Assembly (NCBI GenBank): GCA_002179805.1
Contig: NAVB01002445.1
Span: 1-18,858, forward strand
Source: Acanthamoeba lenticulata
Taxonomy: Eukaryota; Discosea; Longamoebia; Acanthamoebidae
Length of the DNA stretch: 18,858 bases
Direction: 5' to 3'
Part shown: one piece after another, positions 1-7,300 of the stretch
How positions within the stretch are numbered: the first letter of the stretch is position 1
Layout: the number at the start of each line of letters is the position of its first letter
Notes under the pieces: generated by a model
What the model saw: only the letters and a program-made list of their open reading frames with translations
What the model was told of the DNA's origin: nothing
Database searches by the model: none
Program-made: the position numbers and the translations under genes

Positions 1-1327
1 AAGACAAGAACAAACAAACCTTCAAGATGAGGCGCTTGGGCTGATGCACGAGCTCGAGGGGCTTGGCCTTGGTGAGCACCTGGTGCAGGTAGTTGACGCA
101 CCTGAGACAACAAAAGAAGGTGGTGAGAAGGCTCTAAGAGCCCGTGGTGTGGTCCGGGGAGGCATGATCGTGACCAGCGCGCGCAGAGGGGAAGCAAGTA
201 CCTTCGCTGGGAGGGCACTTTGACGCCTCGCGCCGACTGCGAGCGCGAGGCCGCGAAGAAGTCCAGCGACTCCTGCAGGACACGAGCGACAAGAACGCGC
301 GCGAGGCCGGCTCGCTGGTCAGTCCAGGGCTCATAGCATACATGTGGCTCGCGCGCAGAGATAGAGACGTGCCTCCGGGACCGAGATGAACCCGGCGTAG
401 AGGAAGTAGCTGCTGATCACCGTCCCCGTGCGCCCCAGGCCCGCCTGCCAAGCGACAAGCGACACGTCCAGGGTTCAGGGCCAAGATGAGAAGAAGAAGG
501 TCTGGAGATCCAGAGGAGCTTCACCTTGCAATGAACGGCCACCACGTTGCGCCGGTCCTGCTCGAGCCACTCGTGCACGGACCTGACGATCTCGAAGAGG
601 AGGCCCATCGGGGGCGGGTGGTGGTCGGGCCAGCCGTAGTACTTGACCTGGTAACAAGCCAGACACGGACACCACACGCGCGCGTGTGCTGTGTCAGCGT
701 GTCCATGGCAACTTGGCCTCGCCGAGCTGGCCAGAGCAGCATGCAAGTACCCGGTGGCGAAACTTGGCTGGGTCGTAGTGCTTCTCCGTGAGGTTGAAGA
801 CCATGTAGTGCCCGCTGTGGTGCTGCTCGAGGAACTCGGCCACCTGCTCGCCACCGCCGTGTGAGGAGACGTCCTTGTGCATTTATGGCTTGGAAAACGG
901 AGGAAGAAGAAGAACCTCGTCGATGTGGTTGCGGTAGGCCTGCTCGACCAGCTTGTCGGCCGGGAAGCCCATGGCGATCACGCGGTGGGTCACATCTGGT
1001 CCACCCAGCGCCGTCAGACTTCATGCCTGCGGCTGTCAGTGCGGAGCTTTGACTTACACGTGAGGTCAAGGTCATAGTCCTGGTGGTGGCAACGAGGAGA
1101 AGTAAGCACCCAACAAAGTCGCAACTACGTAAAGAAGGACGTGGCCACGTACGTCGCGTTCGAGCCGGTACTTGTCGCCCGATGCAAGCGTTCGCAGCTG
1201 CTCCGCAACACGGATCACGAACAAAAGATAGAATTGATTGACCACTTCATTAGCAGCAAACCAGAAGAAAAAAGGCGAGGAGAGAAAGGCAGACCGTGGT
1301 GAGCGCCTTCCTGCTAAACTCTTCCAT
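1..1327 (-). CDS. PTEN: PTEN-type phosphatidylinositol-3,4,5-trisphosphate 3-phosphatase, phosphatase domain (3' part off window)
   Basis: PTEN removes the 3-phosphate from PIP3 at the inner plasma membrane and opposes PI3-kinase. The proposed in-window exons, all minus strand, are 1295-1327 (tentative), 1153-1197, 1058-1079, 916-995, 751-843, 525-647, 382-444, 202-272 and 20-101. Phases agree from 1197 onward. Read in order they give the PTEN landmarks: LERDDYDLDLTYV near the N terminus, IAMGFPADKL, YRNHIDE, HYMVFNLTEKHYD, the WPDHHPPP loop that carries the general-acid Asp, the P-loop HCK|AGLGRTG split by an intron, and GVKVPSQRR. The P-loop has Leu where PTEN has Lys128. The window ends inside the intron after 20, so the C2 domain is not seen. 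The start is uncertain: ATG at 1327 needs a weak GTCTGC donor, and ATG at 1370 is an out-of-phase alternative. The donor at 381 (GTCCCG) is also weak. Family call firm; edges approximate. Confidence 0.88.
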
Positions 1328-1455
1328 CCAGAGAGCGCACTTACGAACTGCAAAAAGAAAAACCGGCCATAAAATGTGTTTATTTGTAGACAAGAAGTTC
1401 ACCAGCCTCATCAGTTGAACCGCTCAGTCAGACCGATGCAAAAAGAGAAGAAGAA

Positions 1456-1531
1456 GAGCCAGGAGGAGAGTCGAACTCCCAACCTCCGCGATTTACTGAT
1501 GCGGCGCTCTACCAATTAAGCTACCCAGGCT
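1456..1531 (-). tRNA. tRNA-like sequence, isotype undetermined, possibly a pseudogene
   Basis: On the minus strand a cloverleaf-like sequence carries a perfect A box (TAGCTTAATTGG), a near-consensus B box (AGTTCGACTCT), a 5-bp T stem with a 7-nt loop, and a canonical D arm. A run of at least five T lies about 10 to 16 nt past the 3' end, as expected for Pol III termination. Several parts are irregular. The acceptor pair AGCCTGG/CCTGGCT has a T-T mismatch in the middle. Three bases rather than two sit before the D stem. The anticodon arm is 19 nt, with only CCGC/GCGG pairing around an 11-nt loop, so no normal anticodon with T33 and a purine at 37 can be read. It sits between the divergent PTEN and AlkB-like genes. 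Either a degenerate tRNA or one with an unusual anticodon arm. Confidence 0.6.
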
Positions 1532-1639
1532 CCTCCACAAGCATACGTCAATGCACTTAAAATCGACGTCTCCTGGCAGGAAGAACCGTTTCACGTAAAA
1601 TGAAGGCTCACTGGTGGTCGCCCACACGCACCACAAAAG

Positions 1640-2467
1640 ATGGAACCGCCTGCGACTCACACCGTCGAGGCACAGCACATACGCGATGGCGTGGTGCTGC
1701 TACGTGGTGTCGTTCGGTCAGACCAACAGGAGGAGGTGTGTGCTCGTTTTTTGCAGGCCGCACACAAGACCAACCTCGAGTTCCTCCCCTTCGCGCACCT
1801 CTTCACGCTCCGCTTGCCTCGTAAGAACCACCAAGCAGAGACAACTGGCTCGTCGACGGCAACTTCAAGCGAAGACGCCGCGGCTGGCGCCGAGTTGAGC
1901 GACCTCTTGGCCCACTTTAGCTCGATCCTACACGAGAGCCTCTACGGCGTGGGGGGGCTGTGGGCCAACCTGCCCGAGAACGGATGCAGCGAGGACCATG
2001 AAGGGCGTTCTTGCGGCTGTCCTGATCGAACGCCTCTGCTTCCCAGGAGCACGCAGCTCAACTGCGTCGAGGGGCTCATCTACAAGGCGGGCACCCAGCG
2101 CGCCTACCACCGCGACGCCCACTGGCTGCTGGCGCTGAGCTTCGGTTGCCCCGTGCGGATGGGCTTCCATCGACACGACGACCAGGACCCGGTGGAGCTC
2201 ACGGTTCCCTCAGGCGACGCCGTCTTGTTCAATGGCGCGCTGCACTCGCACGCCGTGCTGGGCATCGGGGCGGCCTCGGACGCGCCGACGTGGTGGAGCT
2301 ACCCGTTTGCTCGGGCGGTGTTTCTCATGCGGGACGCACGCCAGACCGTCAAGGCCCGACGACGTCAGGAGGCACGCCGGGCGGCAGCCGGCCAAGGCGC
2401 CAAGGAGGCCGCTGAAGTGGCCGCAGCACGCGGGAACGCCGACGTGGCCATGTGTGGTGGAATTTGA
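1640..2467 (+). CDS. AlkB-family Fe(II)/2-oxoglutarate-dependent dioxygenase
   Basis: This intronless gene encodes 275 residues. AlkB enzymes oxidatively demethylate nucleic acids or proteins using Fe(II), O2 and 2-oxoglutarate. The core signature is visible in order: H157-R-D159 (iron ligands, in the YHRDAH segment), a strand with LALSFG, the SGD turn near 191-193, H204 as the likely third iron ligand in HSHAVLGI, and R225-x5-R231 (RAVFLMR), the AlkB-specific RxxxxxR motif whose first Arg binds 2-oxoglutarate. The N-terminal 110 residues are poorly conserved. Residues 112-137 form a Cys-containing, insertion-like stretch. The last 40 residues are Arg/Ala-rich and probably a basic tail. Start is the first in-frame ATG. 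Substrate cannot be told from the sequence; the match is to AlkB-like proteins generally, not one ALKBH subtype. Confidence 0.78.
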   Translation: MEPPATHTVEAQHIRDGVVLLRGVVRSDQQEEVCARFLQAAHKTNLEFLPFAHLFTLRLPRKNHQAETTGSSTATSSEDAAAGAELSDLLAHFSSILHESLYGVGGLWANLPENGCSEDHEGRSCGCPDRTPLLPRSTQLNCVEGLIYKAGTQRAYHRDAHWLLALSFGCPVRMGFHRHDDQDPVELTVPSGDAVLFNGALHSHAVLGIGAASDAPTWWSYPFARAVFLMRDARQTVKARRRQEARRAAAGQGAKEAAEVAAARGNADVAMCGGI

Positions 2468-2499
2468 AACAGCTTCTTCTTCTTCATTGGCTGGAAGAC

Positions 2500-4156
2500 C
2501 TAAGACGTGAGGCAGGCGATGATGTCCCCAAAGGTGAGCACGGAGACGGGCATGCGCTCCTCGTCCACCACAAACAAGCGGTGGATGTTGTTGGCGAGCA
2601 TCGTGCTGATGACCTCCTGCAACTCGGTCTCCTTGGTGCACACGAGCGGCCCCTCAGCAGCGCGATTGACCTTCTTGTGGTGGCCTTGCGCGCGGCTCTG
2701 CGCCAGAAACTCGGTGATCGGGTAGTTGAGGGTCGACAGGTGCCGGAACCGGATCGGCTGCCCGCAGGCCTCCCACTCGGCCCACACCTGGTGTGATACG
2801 CCCGAGCGTTGTGAGGTTGAGTGAGCGTGATCTCTCGAGTAATGCTCACGCAAAGCACGAACCATGAGGTCCGAGGCGGAGATCATGTCGACGAGGAGCC
2901 CGTTCTGGTTGACGACGCCGAGGCCGGTGACTTTCCGATCGCGCATCTCGCGGAGGGCGTCGAGGGCGGTCGTGTTGGCAACCGGCACGGTGAACACGCC
3001 CTGCTCTGGCAGGCCCAGCTCGTCCACGGTCTGGTCGAGCCGGTCGAGCGTCAGCGCATGCTCCTCGCTCAAGTACTCCACGAAGCCCGTCTGCGTCACG
3101 AGCCCTGCGAGTCAAAGGCCGTCAGCGTCTTCAAACGCTGCTGCCGGGAGAAGACCAGTTCTGAGCTCATCGTACCGATGAAGTCGCCCTTTTCGTTGAC
3201 GACACCGATGCGGTGGTAGGTCGACAGCAGCTGGGCGACCTTGGTCAGGCTCTCGTTGCTGCGCACCGAGATGAACGGGTCCGTGTGCGAGAAGTCTGTG
3301 TCGTGCGCGCCCGACAGGTTAATCACCAACCAACGCGTTGGAGAGAATGATTTCTCGTTTGTTTGGTTGGCGAACCAGAGAGGGCCTTGACCGAGAGGCT
3401 CTCGAGGAGGAGATGCTCGGCAAAGGGATCGTCTTCATCCTCTTCATAGTCCCGCTTCTTGCGCTGTGCGTCGGCGTCGTCTTCGCCGCCGTCCTCCTCT
3501 CCTTCCTGTTTGTCATTTGCCTTCTTCTTCTTCTTCTGGCCGGCGCCCGTGTCAGGGTGGGGCTTCTTCTTGAAGGTGTCGTTGGCGTCGACGAGCTCCA
3601 CGATGGCGGCGGTGAGGTCAAGCATGTCCACGAAACCAATGTACTTCTTCTCGGCTTCGTCAAAGATCGGCGCCGCCCGGATCTTGGCGTCCACCAGCGT
3701 CTGATCATGGCCTGCGTGAGTTTGCACAAGTAATGGCCGCAGTCAAGGGAGGACACCGTACCGCCAGGGCGACGTAGAAGGAGTCGGTAGCCTTCAGCTG
3801 AATGATTGTTCCGTCCTAACATGACCCCAGCCTAAAGTCAGGCCACCTCGCGTCAACAAACAACAAAGAGGGGGGGGGGGGTAGTGGGGCTACCTTCATC
3901 CAATAGATTACGTCCTGAGCGGTGCCCTTGGCCAGCGCGTCTTTCAGCTCTGCCAGGGCTGACTAAACCAGCGAATAGAAAATGTGAGATGGAGGAATAA
4001 GGAAAAGGCTCGTGGGGGTATGAAGGCACTCTCAACCTGTTTGTTATCGTCCTTCTCATTCTTGAGCTTCTTGGCCTGCGGTTCAGCAGAGGCTAAGTGA
4101 CTGGTGTTCTTGCTTTCCTTCTCTGGAGCGTCCTTTCTCTTGTGCGCTGCGTCCAT
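2500..4156 (-). CDS. four-CBS-domain protein resembling the AMPK/SNF1 gamma subunit
   Basis: AMPK gamma subunits bind AMP, ADP and ATP through two CBS pairs and regulate the kinase. Seven exons, minus strand: 4037-4156, 3894-3962, 3762-3815, 3376-3700, 3176-3295, 2863-3104, 2500-2787; phases all agree and give 405 residues. CBS1 (about 50-115) has the KIRAAP motif with R89, like the gamma-subunit VRAAP. CBS2 (about 190-250) has HRIGVVNEKG followed by GLVTQT. CBS3 (about 265-310) has GVVNQNG and SASD308. CBS4 (about 355-402) has IH379-R380-L and D398, the positions that contact nucleotide in gamma subunits. A charged insert of about 50 residues (122-172, KKKKK then a Glu/Asp-rich run) separates CBS1 and CBS2. 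The N terminus is a 40-residue Lys-rich exon. The last intron could use GTGAGC at 2849, but only the GTTCGT donor at 2862 keeps frame. A plant CBSX-like protein is the alternative. Confidence 0.82.
3870..3881. repeat. 12-nt G homopolymer inside a CBS-gene intron
   Basis: Twelve consecutive G on the plus strand, so C on the coding strand, lie 11 nt downstream of the donor at 3893 in the intron between exons 2 and 3 of the CBS-domain gene. It may act as a pyrimidine-rich tract or simply be a slippage-prone run. Its exact length is also a likely sequencing-error site. Confidence 0.8.
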
Positions 4157-4281
4157 CTTCTTGCTCTAACAACAAGTGCTTCAACGGCACACTGGGCCAG
4201 TGCGGGAGCAAGAGGTGCTGCTATTTTCCATCAAATGCGGACCATAAACACCAGGCCACTTAGTGAAAACTCATGGATTGA

Positions 4282-4306
4282 CGACAAAAATAAAACTATT
4301 TTGTCG
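4282..4306. repeat. 8-bp inverted repeat enclosing the stop codon of the coiled-coil gene
   Basis: CGACAAAA at 4282-4289 is repeated in inverse as TTTTGTCG at 4299-4306 with a 9-nt spacer. The stop codon TAG of the minus-strand coiled-coil gene (4296-4298) falls inside that spacer. The rest of the 139-bp gap between this gene and the CBS gene start (4157-4295) shows no gene and presumably holds the upstream gene's 3' end and the CBS promoter. Confidence 0.6.
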
Positions 4307-7300
4307 ACGTGCTCGTCGTCTCGTGGTTCTTCCTGCGCTGCTTCTGGGCGTCGAGTAGCCGCAGCGTCGCGGCGAGGTCGGCCTTGAATCGTCGCAGCTC
4401 GACGTCCATGGCCTCGACCACGCCCCGCAGCTCGCGCTCGCGCCTTTCCACGATCTCGATCCCTACGCGGGCCTCTTCATGCGCCTCCCGCTGGCGCTCG
4501 AGCTCGGCCGCCAACTCGGCGCGCTCGCGCTCGAGCCGCGCGGCCTCGAACTGGGCGGCCTCGAGCTGCTTCTGCAGCATCCAGCTTCGCCGGCGGAGCT
4601 TGATCGCGTCGGCGCGGTCACGATCAACGTCGCGCGTGAGGGCCACGATGTCGCGTCGCAGCGCCGTGAGGTCGGCCAGGCTCTGCGTTCGGAAGCGATC
4701 AAACTCGCGCTGGGCGCGGCGGCGTTGCCTCCGCTCGCGCCGCAGCAGCGTTCGGCCGACCTCCGACAGGTCCGCCCGCTCGATCTCCGCCCGCCATTCC
4801 TCATCTTCCTCTTCTTCTTCATCATCGTCGTCCTCCTCAGCCTGACCTTCTTCCTCGAACTTCTCAGCATCATCGTCCTTGTCGAGGCCGTTGGCGGAGA
4901 GACCGCCGTGGCCGTTGCTGGCGCCCCACAGGGCAGTGCTGTCGGGGCTCACGCCGTCCGCCTCATAGTTCCACGCACTGGCCAACGCACTGAAGTCATC
5001 ACTCTCCTCCTCTTTCTCCTCCTCCTCCTTCTTTTCATCAGCAGCTCCGTTGGTGCTGTTGCCGCTCGTGCCATTGCTGGCCTCTGCCGGCCCGTTCTCG
5101 GAGTGGCCGTTGCTGTCGTTGCTGCCGCTGCAGCTGTACCCGTTCTCGGGACGCGCCGGCGTCGCTTCTTCTGCTGGTGCGTCATCTTTGGCTGTCGTCG
5201 TGTCCTCACCAACAACAGCAACTTCGTCACGGGTGGCCGGGGCAGAAGAAGCCAGAAGCAGGTCGTGCAGCCGGGCCTCGAGGAGCGCACGCTCGGCTTC
5301 GGACTCGGCCAGATGCCGCTCGAGCTCGGCGACACGCTGTGCCCACTCCGCCAGGCGTTCGTCCACCGCTTGACTTTCTGCGGTATGCTCCTCCTCTTGT
5401 TTCTTCACAGCCTTGGCCACGGCCTCTCCGATCTCGCTTGGCCCCTGGCCTTCGCTTTCCTCCTCTTCGTTGTCTTCTCTGTCGCTTTCGCTCTTTGTCG
5501 TTTTTCGTTCTTTCTCGTCTCCCTCGTCCGTCTCGTGCGACTCGTCGGCGATCTCCACCATTACGTTGTTGTTCGAGCCATCCGCCTCTTCTCCGTCGCT
5601 TTCGTTTTCCTCATTCTCGTCATTCTCCTCATCGCCACCATCGTTACGCTCTTCATTGTCTTCATTGTCCTCCTCACCAGCCGCGCTGGACTTAGTCTTG
5701 GCCGAGCCGTCGCGGGAATGCACCTCGTCTTCGAGTTCGAGGAGGGCCCGCCGCAGCTGGTCGATCTCGGCGTCCTTGTTGCTGAGGAGCGCCTGCGTGA
5801 CCTCCTTCTCGCGCTGCCGCATGAGCGTGAGCTCCTGCCACGTGGCCTGCGTGCGGGCCCACTCGCCCTCCTTCTGCTGCCACTCGACCTGCCGCGCTTC
5901 CCACGTCTGTACTTCCTTGTACATCTCCTGCACCTCGAGGTTGATGCGGTTGAACTTCCACATCTCCTGCTTGAGGCGGAGCTCGAGGGTGTCGCAGTGC
6001 TCGCGCAGGCCCGCGACGACCTTGCGCTCCTGGGCCAGCTCGGCCTCAAGTTGGTCACATCGCGTCTGCAGCTCTTCCTCCTCTTTCTCCTCACCATTGG
6101 CCTCCTTCTTCTCGCGCTCCTGCGCTTCGTTCTTCTCCTCGTCGAGGACGTCGTCTTCGGCCTTGCGCTCCTCGTCTGGACCTTCCGCTGGGGATTCGCC
6201 GGTCGTGTCGTCACCGACCGAGGCGGCCCGAAGCTGATCCCACTCGGCCTCCTTGACCTCGAGTGCGTCCGCCCACTCGCGCTCGCGGACCGCGAGCTCC
6301 TCGCGCAGCTCCTGCGCGGCGGCCTCGCTGGCGCTGAGTGCGGCGGCCCACTCGCGCTCCTTGTCGGCCAGCTGCTGGTGCAGCTGCTGCAGCGCGGCGT
6401 CCATTTCCTGCATCGTCGCGTTCCACTGGGCCTGTCGGGCGTCCATCTGCTGCTGGAGCTCCTCGAGCGCGACCTCTTTGTCCCGTGCGACCGCTTCCCA
6501 GCCCTCGGCTTCACCGTCTTGCCGCCGCTTGAACTCACGAAGCTCGTCCTCCTTGGCCTCAAGCTGGACTCGCAGGTCGGCCAGCTCGGCCTCCTTGGCC
6601 TGCAGCGCGGCGACGTGCGCGGCGACGCGCTCATTGTCTTCGTTGTCTTGGTTGTCGGACTGGCGCTGCTCGATCGTGGCTACGGCTTCTGTGGTGGCTT
6701 CGAGCCGCTCGCGCGTGTCGGCCAGCTGCGCGTCGCGGTCGAGCATGATCGCGCTCCACTCCGCTTCCTGCGCTTCCAGCTGATCGCGCAGCTCGTCCTC
6801 CTTGGCGGCCGTGCGTTGACGCAGCGCATCGACTTCGGCCTCTTTCTCCTGCACGGCCGCGGCCCACTCGGTCTCGAGCTGCTCGCGCAGCTCGATCTCA
6901 CGGGCCGCCAGCCGCTCGCGCCACTCCTGGTCCTTGGCCTCGAGCTGGGCGTTGCGGTCCTGCTCGGCCTCGGCCAATTGCTGGTCGAACTGAGCCTGCT
7001 TGGCTTCGAGCTGCTGACGCAGCTCGTCCAGCTCTTGTTCGTCAGCCTTTGTCTGCAGAGCGGCTTCCTTGTCGGCCAGCTGCTGGCGCAGCTCAGCCAA
7101 CTCGGCCTCGCGCGCTTCCACGGTCGCACGATGCTCTTGCTCCAGCGTCTCGACTTGGTCAGCCAGCTCGGTTTCCTTGTCGGCCAGCTGCTGGCGCAGC
7201 TCGGCGAGCTCAGCCTGTCGTTCCTGCTCCTTGGCCTCAAGCTGCTCGTGCAGTTCCTCCACGGCGGCCTCCTTGTCGGCCAGCTGCTGACGCAGCTCGG

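Noticed and set aside
1493..1678. A 61-codon minus-strand frame overlapping the tRNA-like region
   Set aside because: Product shows no domain, and the sequence is better explained by the tRNA-like element and the AlkB leader.
2007..2046. Possible 40-nt intron in the AlkB-like gene
   Set aside because: It has GT and CAG ends, but its removal breaks the frame leading to the HRD and RxxxxxR motifs, whereas the unspliced frame is open throughout.
2788..2849. Intron in the CBS gene starting at the strong GTGAGC donor
   Set aside because: Splicing there shifts the frame of the last exon. The weaker GTTCGT donor at 2862 keeps the frame with the same acceptor.
3096..3110. Apparent frameshift in the CBS-domain gene
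   Set aside because: An intron at 3105-3175 (GTACGA donor, TCGCAG acceptor) restores frame and produces a typical CBS sequence, GDFIG joined to LVTQTGFVEYL.
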